Positions 41,524-49,838 of a DNA stretch of 64,000 nucleotides are shown here, piece by piece. The DNA comes from Bog-756 sp963699085 (GTDB taxonomy: Bacteria > Actinomycetota > Acidimicrobiia > Acidimicrobiales > RAAP-2), in assembly GCA_963699085.1 (NCBI GenBank), contig CAVOTH010000004.1, positions 1,736,001-1,800,000 on the forward strand, in the 5' to 3' direction. Each line of letters begins with the position of its first letter. Position 1 is the first letter of the stretch. Under the pieces are notes generated by a model. The model did not search any database. It saw nothing but the letters and a program-made list of their open reading frames with translations, and was not told the DNA's origin. The position numbers and the translations under genes are program-made.

Positions 41524-42129
41524 TCAGGGATCCCACCTCATGAACCACACATGGGGGCCACCGTCCGGGGCATCAGCCTGATCGACGACCCGAAAACCAC
41601 AGCTCGTGTAGATCGGAAGATTTCGCACCGTTGCCGTAGACAGGATCGCTCCACAACCTGCCTCACCGGCGCGAGACAAGCCCACCTCGATCAGCGCTCT
41701 CCCGTATCCACGGCCCTGGAACCGCGGATCGACCGCGATCGAATCGAGCAGCCAGAGGGGCTCGTCTGGGATGTGCGACTCGATCCAACTCCAGAACGAC
41801 CGGTACCGGATACCTCCATCATCGGAGAGGTCGAGTATGCGACGTTGACTCCAGGGATGTTCTTCCTCGACGGCGCAACTGCCCGGCGGAATCCACACTG
41901 CGGCACCGTTCGAGTCAGACGTCTCCCAGACCAATCCGAGGTCGAGCGCAATGTCGAGGAAGTAGACGAAGCACCGGTTCAGCAGTTCCTCTGACCCCTG
42001 CGACCCCAATAACGACCAGCGCATCATTTGGTCGTCGACGAAGGCACGGGCGAAGACGGCACCGAGAGCATCGCGTTGGCCGTAACCGGCGGAGGAGATC
42101 TCGACAGGTACTCGGCGCATTCGCTCCAA
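41524..42129 (-). CDS. GNAT-family N-acetyltransferase
   Basis: The 201-residue protein has the acetyl-CoA-binding signature LLDSIAVDPRFQGRGYGRALIEVGLSRAGEAGC near residues 126-158 and the final strand IYTSCGFRVVDQ. The first half (FARAFVDDQMMRWSL, LDIALDLGLVWET, AVWIPPG) matches GNAT members that act on small molecules. The substrate is unknown. The gene converges on the lipase gene and is divergent from the secreted peptidase-like gene. Confidence 0.82.
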   Translation of the reverse strand: MERMRRVPVEISSAGYGQRDALGAVFARAFVDDQMMRWSLLGSQGSEELLNRCFVYFLDIALDLGLVWETSDSNGAAVWIPPGSCAVEEEHPWSQRRILDLSDDGGIRYRSFWSWIESHIPDEPLWLLDSIAVDPRFQGRGYGRALIEVGLSRAGEAGCGAILSTATVRNLPIYTSCGFRVVDQADAPDGGPHVWFMRWDP

Positions 42130-42290
42130 TCATGGCATCCGACAAGCAGGCGGCCGAGTTCGACACCCGCGACGGGATGGAGTTCGCCGACGCGTACTCC
42201 AACGCGTTGTGGGTCGTTTCGCCGCCCATTCCTTTCGCGAGTCCTCATCCGCCGCTGCGATCCGGGGGCACGCTGGTACGGTCTCGGACC

Positions 42291-43823
42291 ATGCGCCTCC
42301 TCCGCCGATCCCGCCATGTCGGCGCGGGCACGGTCGTCCTGGCGACACTCCTGGGTCTGACCCTGTCGGCCTGCGGATCGTCCGCCCCCTCGGCGGCTCC
42401 GTCGACGTCGTCTCCCTCGACTCCGACGACCACGCTGCCTGCTGTGGCCCCTCCCCCGCCGATCACCTGGACGGCGTGCGCCGCCCATGCCGGGGTCCAG
42501 TGCGGCACGGTCCCGGTTCCCCTTGACTACGCCGACCCGAGTTCCGGATCCATCGAGATCGCCGTGTCCCGGATCCTGGCAACCGACGGGCCGGCGCCGA
42601 ACGGGACCCTGTTGGTCAACCCTGGAGGACCGGGCGAAAGCGGCAACCAGATCCTTCCCATCGAGTACCCGCTCCTACCGGCCGCCATCCGCGACTCGAT
42701 GAACGTGGTCAGCTTCGACCCGCGTGGCACCGGGGCGAGTGATCCCCTGCAGTGCGGGACCAGCCTGGCCGGGGTGACCAGTGCCATTCCCGCTCCCGCA
42801 CACGCCGGGCAGCCACTCCCGGGAACCGCCGTGTTCAGCGGGATCCCCCGCGCCTGCATGTCGGCTGAACCGGCCTTGACCGCGGCGGTCGACACCGTCA
42901 ACACCGCCAGGGACATGGACAGGATCCGCCAAGCCCTCGGCCTGTCGACGATCAGCTTCTACGGCCTCTCGTACGGCACGGTCCTCGGAACCGTCTACGC
43001 GTCCCTGTTCCCCCACCAGCTCCGCACCATGGTCCTCGACGGCGCCGTGGACATGTACGCGCCCCTGGCCCAACAAGCCACCGAGCAGGCCCCTGCGGCC
43101 GAGCGATCACTCGAGCATCTGCTCGCCCTCTGCGCGGCCGGCCCGGCGTGCCCGCTCGGTTCCGACCCGACCACCTTCTTCACCGACCTGTCGACATCGA
43201 TGGCCGCCCACCCGCTGCCCGCTCCCGGCAACGGCGACGACACTCCGGTCACCGTCGGCGACCTCGATACCGCCACGCTGTTCGCGGTCAGTGTCCCCGG
43301 GTTCACTCCGCTCTATGACTCGGCCATGGTGGCCGCCGCCCACGGGGACGGTAGCGGCCTGCGGTCCCTTGCCCTCGAGTTCGTGATCGACATCGACAGT
43401 GCTCCCCTGGTCGACGCCCAGTGGGCGATCACCTGCAACGACACCACCGGGCACCCGGGACCAGTGGCGGCGGGCGCCCTCGCCCACTCGCTCGGCGTCC
43501 GGTATCCGCTGATCGGCGCCTTCGCCGTCAACTACAACCTGGGCGGGTGCCTGGCTTGGCCGAACGGCCGGCGACCGGTCACCGCCGTGCATCCGGTCGA
43601 CGCACCACCGGTGCTGGTGCTGGGCAACACCGGCGATCCCAACACGCCGCTGGTGGGTGGCCGGCACCTGACTGCCGCCTTCCCGCACGCCGTCCAGTTG
43701 ACCTGGGACGGCTGGGGTCACACCTGGCTGCTCAGTGGGTCGTCCGATACCTGCATGCAGACCGCGGTGACCCGCTACCTGACCGGCGGAGGCCTTCCCG
43801 CTCCCGGCACCGTCTGCCATTGA
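42291..43823 (+). CDS. secreted TAP-like alpha/beta hydrolase (tripeptidyl aminopeptidase type) lipoprotein
   Basis: The 510-residue protein begins with a signal peptide and lipobox (LGLTLSAC, then GSS), a Ser/Thr/Pro linker and a hydrolase domain. LLVNPGGPGESG supplies the oxyanion hole, FYGLSYGTVLGTVYA near residue 228 the nucleophile serine, VLGNTGDPNTPL the aspartate and WDGWGHTWLL the histidine. The C-terminal TAP-like part (SSDTCMQTAVTRYLTGGGLP) is typical of SlpD/Tap peptidases, which release peptides from the N-terminus. The ATG at 42291 directly precedes the signal sequence. The longer frame upstream has no such feature. Confidence 0.87.
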   Translation: MRLLRRSRHVGAGTVVLATLLGLTLSACGSSAPSAAPSTSSPSTPTTTLPAVAPPPPITWTACAAHAGVQCGTVPVPLDYADPSSGSIEIAVSRILATDGPAPNGTLLVNPGGPGESGNQILPIEYPLLPAAIRDSMNVVSFDPRGTGASDPLQCGTSLAGVTSAIPAPAHAGQPLPGTAVFSGIPRACMSAEPALTAAVDTVNTARDMDRIRQALGLSTISFYGLSYGTVLGTVYASLFPHQLRTMVLDGAVDMYAPLAQQATEQAPAAERSLEHLLALCAAGPACPLGSDPTTFFTDLSTSMAAHPLPAPGNGDDTPVTVGDLDTATLFAVSVPGFTPLYDSAMVAAAHGDGSGLRSLALEFVIDIDSAPLVDAQWAITCNDTTGHPGPVAAGALAHSLGVRYPLIGAFAVNYNLGGCLAWPNGRRPVTAVHPVDAPPVLVLGNTGDPNTPLVGGRHLTAAFPHAVQLTWDGWGHTWLLSGSSDTCMQTAVTRYLTGGGLPAPGTVCH

Positions 43824-43831
43824 CACCGGGT

Positions 43832-43847
43832 CCGCCCAGGAGGGCGG
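43832..43847. terminator. bidirectional hairpin after the TAP-like gene
   Basis: CCGCCC and GGGCGG (43832-43837 and 43842-43847, AGGA loop) form a perfect 6-bp G+C stem between two convergent stop codons. It probably ends both transcripts. Confidence 0.5.
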
Positions 43848-43857
43848 GGGCTCCAGG

Positions 43858-44088
43858 TCAGTGTTTCCTCCTGACCCGTTCCAGGTGGAGCGCCCGCCGC
43901 GGACACTGCGCCGCGGCCCGGGTGGCCAGATCGACCAGCGAACTTTCGACGGGTGTCCCGTCCACCACCGGATAACCCCACTCGTCGAGGGTGACCCGTT
44001 CGGGCAGTAGCTCCGCGCAATAGCCGAAGGCGTCGCAGGCCACCGGATCGACCCGGAGGCGGATCCGCACTGCACCGGGCCGGCTCAT
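43858..44088 (-). CDS. 3Fe-4S-type ferredoxin
   Basis: The 76-residue protein has the small actinobacterial ferredoxin pattern: RLRVDPVACDAFGYCAELLPE gives C-x5-C (the second ligand of a 4Fe-4S type is missing), and AAAQCPRRAL gives the final Cys-Pro. Such ferredoxins carry one 3Fe-4S cluster and pass electrons to P450s or flavoproteins. The ATG at 44088 overlaps the end of the NuoF-like gene by four bases, so it is the last gene of a redox operon. A longer in-frame start has no recognisable extra domain. Confidence 0.82.
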   Translation of the reverse strand: MSRPGAVRIRLRVDPVACDAFGYCAELLPERVTLDEWGYPVVDGTPVESSLVDLATRAAAQCPRRALHLERVRRKH

Positions 44089-45384
44089 GACGCGCCACCT
44101 GGGGTCACCGCTGCTACCGGAAACCGCAGAATGGTCGGTGCCGCGTGCCACCGGCAGGGCCGGCCGGCCGCGTGGTCACGAGCGTCGTCGGCAAACACCG
44201 TGAGGGCGGACCGGACCAACTGGACCGCTCCGTCCGGGTGACGACAGGCGCCACGCCCGGCGATGGCCGCGCAGCGGCGGTGAATGCGACCGAGCACAGA
44301 GGCATCGAGCGCGTCCTGCCGCCAGGAGCTCGAGGTCCTCAGCCACGGCGGGCAGACCGTAGACACACGGCCCGCACTGTCCGGCGCTCTCGGCGGCCAG
44401 GTAGCGGGCGATCCGCGCCGTCTCGGCGATCCCGCACGATGTGGACCCGAGTACCACCACGATCCCGACGCCGAGTGTCGCCCCGGCTTCGGTCAGCGGC
44501 CCGGGCGCGAACGGCACCGACCAGCGGTCCGGGTGGAGCCAGGCGCCGCCGTACCCGCCCACCAGCAACCCGGCCGGTTCTCCGATCGGTCCGGCCCCGG
44601 CGATCAGTTCCTCGACCGGTGTGCCCAGCGCAATCTCTACGACGCCGGGGGCGTGGACCGCGCCGGACACCGTGACCAGGGTCGATCCGGGTGCTTCCGG
44701 GGAGCCGACGGAACGGAACCACGCCGACCCGTGCCGGGCCACGAGCGCCACCTGGGCCAGGGTCTCGGCATTGTGCACGAGGACGGGACGGCGTCCGAGC
44801 CGCAGCGGTACCGACTTGTCGACCCGCAGCACGGGTCGGGCATCACGATGGTCGAGCCATGCGACAAGGGCGGACTCCTCTCCCGTCACGAATCGGGCCG
44901 GCGGGCGCGCCACGGACGCTCGGCGGAAACCACCGGCCAGTTCGCGCTCGGCGAGAGCCCGCTGGAGTGAACGAGCCGTGTCGTCGCGGTCGTCGGGCAC
45001 GCACACCACGATCTCCCGCGCGCCCGACGTCGCCGCGGCCACCTCGGCCCCGTCGAGTACGAGGTGCGGGGCGCGACTCAGGAGAACCCGGTCCTTGGCA
45101 CTGGCCGGCTCACCCTCCATGGCGTTCACGACAACCAGCGGGCGGCGGCCCGAACGGGCCACCGTGTCCCATTTCGCGGCGGCGGGAAAGCCCCCGCCTC
45201 CCCTTCCGGACAACCCGGATGCCGCCACCTCGTTCCAGACGGCACGGCGCCAGTTCGGGTCGTCACCGGCGGGCACGGTCAGGGGACCGTGGACGGCCAG
45301 ATGGGCGGCCAGACCGGGACCGACATTCCCGTCGGGATCGGAGCGCAGCAGCCGCTCGGTTCGGAACGTCGTGGCGGTGGTCAT
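44085..45384 (-). CDS. NuoF-like flavoprotein with SLBB and Fe-S domains (frame break)
   Basis: The protein resembles the NADH-binding NuoF/RnfC flavoproteins: GLSGRGGGGFPAAAKWDTVA, VVNAMEGEPASAKDRVLL (FMN site), VTVSGAVHAPGVVEIALGTPVEELI (SLBB domain), then a NuoF-type Fe-S domain. That domain reads ESAGQCGPCVYGLPAVAEDLELL, so the first of the four usual cysteines is alanine. Near 44314-44320 the frame breaks, and family sequence resumes with DALDASVLGRIHRRCAAIAGRGACRHPDGAVQL to a stop at 44085. It probably accepts electrons from NAD(P)H and passes them to the ferredoxin or membrane haem. The ATG follows GAGGAA and overlaps the upstream gene. Confidence 0.8.
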
Positions 45385-46011
45385 CGTGGGTTCCTCTCGA
45401 GGATTCGGGTGGTGGTCGGAACGGACCGGGTGACGGCTCCGACCCGCTCCCGCTCCCGTCGGTCTTTCCGGTGGGAGGCGATGCGACACACGAGCGCGCC
45501 GCCCACCGCCAATGAACAGGCGACCGCAATGCCGTCCATCCACAGCTGGGCTGCATCGGTGCCCGAGCCGAGGGAGTGGGCCAGCGCGAGCGGCCAGCAC
45601 GCGTAGGCCAACCAGTGAATTCCGCTGCCAGGTGCGCGCCGCGATCCGCTGGCGCAGAGCACTCGAGATGGCTACGGCCAGCAGCAGGTCCAGCGCCAGC
45701 GTCCCGAGGCCGGTCCAGAACGTCTTGAAGGGCGAGACGAACGGCACGACGGCCGACAGCACGCCCACCCGGACATACGTGTCGACGACAGCTGTCACGA
45801 CGTGCAGGCCGAGAAAGACCAGTGCAAGGAGTGAAGCCCACCGGTGCAGATCGACCTGGGCGAAGGCAGGCCATCGACGGGTGTGGACCCGGGACGACGA
45901 CAACAGGCCGAGGACGGTGGTGACGGTGAGCAGTACCAGGGCCATGACGCCGGTCGCCCGGATCGTGTACCAGACGGCGGTCGTGACCGAGGTCGAGGTC
46001 GCGCCGAGCAT
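45381..46011 (-). CDS. ferric-reductase-like haem-b membrane protein (frame break)
   Basis: Six or so membrane segments can be counted: YTIRATGVMALVLLTVTTVLGLL, LHRWASLLALVFLGLHVVTAVVD, a loop ending FKTFWTGLGTLALDLLLAVAIS, and after a frame break near 45620-45630, GIHWLAYACWPLALAHSLGSGTD and WMDGIAVACSLAVGGALV. The paired histidines in helices 2 and 4 (LHR, LHV, IHW, AHS) are those that bind two b-haems in the ferric-reductase/NOX fold. It would carry electrons across the membrane. The start overlaps the apbE stop, and its stop overlaps the NuoF-like start. Confidence 0.78.
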
Positions 46012-46982
46012 CAGGCCACCTCGACGGAATCGGTGTCGGCGTGGGGCCAGTCGCCGACCAGGACCACAGCCCCGCCAGAAGACACCAGGCGGGCCGAGAG
46101 TCCGTGTGCCGCCAGGTTGCCCGGGGCATCGTCGCCCCAGACGATCGACGCCGTCGACCAGCCGTTGGCCTCGAGGCAGGTCGGCGCCACTACCGATACC
46201 AGCGCCCAGGTGGATGGGGCGACCTCGCCGGTCCACGGGTCCACGATGTGGTGGACCCGATGGCCACTGCGGCTCCAACTCCGGGAGGTGGTGCCCGAGG
46301 AGGCCAGTCCGCCCGAGCGCAGGACCACGACGTCGTCGGCTTCTGACGGCGCCGTCCGCGAAGAGAGGGCGATCCCGACACCCCAACCCCGGTCGGGCGC
46401 CATGCCAGCCACCGCAATGTCGCCGCCGAGGTTGACCAGGACGCCGCAGTCGAGTGCCTCGGCGATGCGACGGGCCGAGCGGTCGGCCGCGAAGGCCTTG
46501 CCGCTCGAGCCGAGGTCGATGTGGACCCCGGTCGGGATGGCTACGGTGCGCTCCCGTGGATCGAGCTGGATCTGCCACCAGCCGGGGGCGGGGCGGGGCG
46601 GCGGCAGCGCACCATCGTCCTCGGTGATGTCGGCGAAGTCCCGGTCGTAGCCGAGCTCGACCATCGTCGACCCGATGGTCGGGTCGACGATGCCGGCGGT
46701 GCGGATGGCGACGACGAACGCCGCGTCCAGTGCGGAGTAGAGGAGCGGACTCACCGCCGTCGGACGTCCCCGCCCGAACCGTTCGACCAGTTGCAACTCG
46801 GAATCCGGGCGGAACCGGCTGCACGCCCGGTCGAGGTCACTGAGATCGACGGCGAGGATCCCGAGTGCCGCATCGGCCAACTTCGGGTCCTCGACCACGA
46901 CTGATGCCGTGGTACCGATGGCCTCTGTCGAGCGGACCGTCGGCGCGAGGTGGTCGGAGGGAGCCAGCGGAAGCGCCTTCAC
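46011..46982 (-). CDS. apbE: FAD:protein FMN transferase, ApbE family
   Basis: ApbE moves FMN from FAD to a serine or threonine of a target protein. The 323-residue protein shows the family motifs FRPDSELQLVER, VHIDLGSSGKAFAADRSARRIAE, VNLGGDIAVAG, and SGHRVHHIVDPWTGEV with the following Thr-rich loop. Unlike many homologues it has no signal peptide or lipobox, so it would act in the cytoplasm. The GTG start overlaps the upstream gene by four bases. Its operon partners are redox proteins, which suggests that it flavinylates one of them; no target motif is obvious. Confidence 0.9.
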   Translation of the reverse strand: MKALPLAPSDHLAPTVRSTEAIGTTASVVVEDPKLADAALGILAVDLSDLDRACSRFRPDSELQLVERFGRGRPTAVSPLLYSALDAAFVVAIRTAGIVDPTIGSTMVELGYDRDFADITEDDGALPPPRPAPGWWQIQLDPRERTVAIPTGVHIDLGSSGKAFAADRSARRIAEALDCGVLVNLGGDIAVAGMAPDRGWGVGIALSSRTAPSEADDVVVLRSGGLASSGTTSRSWSRSGHRVHHIVDPWTGEVAPSTWALVSVVAPTCLEANGWSTASIVWGDDAPGNLAAHGLSARLVSSGGAVVLVGDWPHADTDSVEVA

Positions 46983-47332
46983 GACTGCCCCGACGTCGTG
47001 GTGGCCGGCGTGGTTGTTGTGGGTGTGGTCGTCGTGGTGGTGGGGGTTGTCGTCGTAGCGGGGGTGGTGGCCTCGGCCGTCGAGCCCGATGTCGCAGTCG
47101 ACGTGGAGCCGGACGTGGTGGTGGTCGTCCCCGTCGTGCCGGTGGATGCCGGCGTAGGAGTGGCGGCCGCCGAATGGATGGGCTCCTGGGCGATGGCCAG
47201 TCCGATCCCGGCCGCCGCGGCCGCCGCTGTCACCCCCATGGCGATGGAGGTGCGTCGGATGCGTACGAGGGCCTCGTCACGTGATCGGACCGCGTCATCG
47301 CGGTGCGGGCGCTGTCGGGGATGAGGGGCCAC
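46979..47332 (-). CDS. small membrane protein with Thr/Ser-rich tail, first gene of the redox operon
   Basis: The 117-residue protein has a basic, Arg-rich N-terminus of about 27 residues, one hydrophobic segment (SIAMGVTAAAAAAGIGLAIA) and a C-terminal half that is almost only Thr, Ser, Ala, Pro and Gly. With a positive-inside N-terminus the tail would be outside. GTG follows an AAAGGTG site. I see no FMN-binding domain and no exact flavinylation motif, but the tail has many Thr/Ser in SGST and SGS contexts. It could be the ApbE target, a cell-wall stalk or a scaffold. Its function is unknown. Confidence 0.65.
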   Translation of the reverse strand: MAPHPRQRPHRDDAVRSRDEALVRIRRTSIAMGVTAAAAAAGIGLAIAQEPIHSAAATPTPASTGTTGTTTTTSGSTSTATSGSTAEATTPATTTTPTTTTTTPTTTTPATTTSGQS

Positions 47333-47474
47333 GGTGTCACCTTTCGTCCGTCGGAATCCGGCTGGGTCCGAACCTGTCGACAGAGCAACTTCACACGGCC
47401 CCGCGCAACGTCACCTTTGGCCCAGCTGAGCGGCTCCTGAGAATCTCGGCGCCCCGGCTCCCCTGCCTGGCAAT

Positions 47475-47493
47475 CTCACAGGTGACTCACAGG
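47475..47493 (+). promoter_or_regulatory. direct repeats upstream of the response-regulator gene
   Basis: CTCACAGG occurs twice (47475-47482 and 47486-47493), 11 bp apart start to start, or one helical turn. This layout is typical of OmpR/PhoB-family binding sites and suggests autoregulation. The rest of the 248-base divergent region shows no gene. Confidence 0.5.
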
Positions 47494-47580
47494 CGGATCA
47501 CACCCACCGGTCAGCCGAGGGCGCGATGCTGCCTCTACGACGCAGATCGACCGGGCGCCTTCCCGGCACGAGGAGATCCA

Positions 47581-48282
47581 GTGGAGCCCACCCGAAGCCA
47601 ACGCATCCTGGTCGTCGACGACGAGCCGTCCATCGTCGATGCCGTCGCCACGTCCCTCCGCTACGAAGGGTTCGACGTGACCGAGGCGGTCAACGGCCGA
47701 CTCGCCCTGTCCGCCGCTCAAGAAAGCCCCCCCGACCTCATCGTGCTCGACGTCATGCTGCCGGACCTCGACGGCCTCGAGGTGACCCGCCGGCTCCGGT
47801 CCGAGGGGATCCGGGTCCCGGTCCTCTTCTTGACCGCCCGTGACGCCATCGAGGACAAGGTGGCCGGGCTGACCGTCGGCGGTGACGACTACGTGACCAA
47901 GCCGTTCGCCCTCGCCGAGGTGGTGGCCCGGGTACACGCCATCCTGCGACGGATGGGCGCCGAGCCGGAGGACGGCGGAATCCTGCACTTCGCCGACATC
48001 GAGATGGACGAGAACGCCCATGAGGTGAAGCGGGCCGACCAGGTGATCCCCCTGACCGCCACCGAATTCAACCTGCTCCGCTTCTTCATGCTCAACCCCC
48101 GCCACGTCCTCTCCAAATCCCAGATCCTGGACCACGTGTGGCACTACGACTTCGGGGGAGACGGCAACGTCGTCGAGACCTACGTCAGCTACCTGCGCAA
48201 GAAGCTCGAGGTAGCCGGCCCACCGGTGATCCACACGGTCCGTCTGGTGGGCTACGCGCTTCGTGAGCCGGCGGCCGACTAG
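47581..48282 (+). CDS. OmpR/PhoB-family response regulator
   Basis: The receiver domain has DDE near residue 15, the phospho-acceptor Asp in LIVLDVMLPDLDG near residue 57, LTAR and the conserved Lys of DDYVTKPF. The winged-helix output domain follows (ITLTATEFNLLRFF-like segment, then LSKSQILDHVWHYDF and VETYVSYLRKKLE). It is 233 residues long and resembles MprA/TcrA-type regulators. The GTG at 47581 has an AGGAGAT site. The histidine kinase gene follows after two bases. Two direct repeats upstream suggest autoregulation. Confidence 0.93.
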   Translation: MEPTRSQRILVVDDEPSIVDAVATSLRYEGFDVTEAVNGRLALSAAQESPPDLIVLDVMLPDLDGLEVTRRLRSEGIRVPVLFLTARDAIEDKVAGLTVGGDDYVTKPFALAEVVARVHAILRRMGAEPEDGGILHFADIEMDENAHEVKRADQVIPLTATEFNLLRFFMLNPRHVLSKSQILDHVWHYDFGGDGNVVETYVSYLRKKLEVAGPPVIHTVRLVGYALREPAAD

Positions 48283-48284
48283 TC

Positions 48285-49838
48285 GTGTCGCTGCGCGCAC
48301 GGCTGCTCATCGCCATCGGTGTCATCGCGTTGGCCGCTCTGGCCATCGCCGACGTCGTCACCTATTCGGCCCTCCAGTCATTCCTCTACCAACGGGTCGA
48401 CCAGCAGCTCACCGGCGCCCACGGCATCTATCAGGGCGCCATCGAAGATGGGCGCTCCATTCCGTGCCCCAATCCGAACCAGTTGATTCCGGGCGGCGGC
48501 GGGCCGGGTGGTGGTGGCCCGGACGGAGGGCCGTCCAACGCCTTCCATATCCAGGCTGTCCAGGTACGGACCGCGTCCGGCGCCTTGGTCGGCGGTTCGG
48601 GCTGTCCCACCTACGTCGGCCGCACCGCCTACACGCCCGCCATCACCTCCCCGATCACCGGCTTCTCGTCAGACAGCGACGGCTCGCAGGTCGCCTTCTT
48701 CGATGCGCCGTCGGCCCAAGCCGGTGGTCCCGACTTCCGAGTACTGGCCTCCACCCTCTCCAACGGCGACATCCTGATCCTGGCCGAGCCCCTCGGCGAC
48801 ACCCAGAGCACGCTGCACCGGCTGCTGTTGGTCGAGTTGCTGGTGACGGCCGGCGCGGTGCTGGTTGCCCTCGCCGCCGGCTTCTGGCTGGTCCGGATCG
48901 GCCTGAGGCCGTTGCGTGACATGGAGACGGCGGCCGAGTCCATCGCCGCCGGAAACCTGACCGAGCGGGTCCCCGGTGAGAACGAAAAAACTGAGGTCGG
49001 GCGTCTGGCCCGAACCCTCAATGTGATGCTGACCCGGATCGAGTCGGCCTTCTCCGCCCGGGTCGCCTCGGAGCAGCGGCTCCGCGAGTCGGACGCCCAC
49101 CTGCGCCGATTCGTGGCCGATGCCTCCCACGAATTGCGCACCCCGATCGCCGCGGTGTCGGCCTACGCCGAGCTTTTCGGGCGCGGTGCCTCGGAACAGA
49201 AGGAGGACCTCGAGCGCCTCATGCGCGGCATCATCACCGAGACGGGTCGCATGGAGCACCTGGTCTCCAACCTCCTGCTCCTGGCTCGATTGGACGAAGG
49301 CCGCCCCACCGAGATGCAGTCGGTCGACGTGGTGGCGCTCTGTGCCGAGGCGGTCCATACGGCGCAGACCGTCGGGCCGGCCTGGCCGGTCCACTTCACC
49401 GCCACCCGGCCGATCGAGGTGGTGGGCGACCCGACCGGCCTCCGACAGGTCATCGACAACCTGCTCGGCAACGTACGGGCCCACACCCCCGAGGGGACGA
49501 CGACCGAGGTGTCGGTGGACGGGGACGGGTCAGGAACCGTGATCGTCGTGGCCGACTCCGGACCGGGGATGGCTCCCGACCAGGTGGAACACATCTTCGA
49601 GCGGTTCTACCGCTCCGACCCCAGCCGGTCCCGCCTCCACGGCGGCGCCGGGCTCGGCCTGTCCATCGTGTCGGCGATCGTCGCCGCCCACGGAGGAACA
49701 GTGGAGGCCAGCAGCATCGAGGGAGAGGGGACGACGTTCACCATCCGCCTGCCCCATGCGGTCACGTCGGAATTCACAGCAGACGCTCAGGTTGCTCCCA
49801 CCGGGGCTGGAAGCGCCTCCCGCACAGTGTCGCCATGA
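48285..49838 (+). CDS. sensor histidine kinase with HAMP domain
   Basis: The 517-residue protein has a first membrane segment (about 7-24), an extracytoplasmic sensor of about 160 residues with a Gly-rich stretch and two cysteines, a second membrane segment (LVELLVTAGAVLVALAAGFWLV), and a HAMP domain (RPLRDMETAAESIAAGNLTERVP). The phospho-acceptor His is in DASHELRTPIAAVSAYAELF near residue 280. The ATPase domain has N, G1 and G2 boxes (NLLGNVRAHTPEG, DSGPGMAPDQVEHIFERFYR, GGAGLGLSIV). It phosphorylates the preceding regulator. Its stop overlaps the GT2 start by four bases, linking sensing to envelope glycosylation. The signal is unknown. Confidence 0.93.
   Translation: MSLRARLLIAIGVIALAALAIADVVTYSALQSFLYQRVDQQLTGAHGIYQGAIEDGRSIPCPNPNQLIPGGGGPGGGGPDGGPSNAFHIQAVQVRTASGALVGGSGCPTYVGRTAYTPAITSPITGFSSDSDGSQVAFFDAPSAQAGGPDFRVLASTLSNGDILILAEPLGDTQSTLHRLLLVELLVTAGAVLVALAAGFWLVRIGLRPLRDMETAAESIAAGNLTERVPGENEKTEVGRLARTLNVMLTRIESAFSARVASEQRLRESDAHLRRFVADASHELRTPIAAVSAYAELFGRGASEQKEDLERLMRGIITETGRMEHLVSNLLLLARLDEGRPTEMQSVDVVALCAEAVHTAQTVGPAWPVHFTATRPIEVVGDPTGLRQVIDNLLGNVRAHTPEGTTTEVSVDGDGSGTVIVVADSGPGMAPDQVEHIFERFYRSDPSRSRLHGGAGLGLSIVSAIVAAHGGTVEASSIEGEGTTFTIRLPHAVTSEFTADAQVAPTGAGSASRTVSP

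Noticed and set aside
44176..46824. 882-residue minus-strand frame joining ApbE, haem-b and NuoF regions
   Set aside because: Its first third is out of frame with ApbE and its middle is nonsense after 45622. The true genes have their own overlapping starts and stops.
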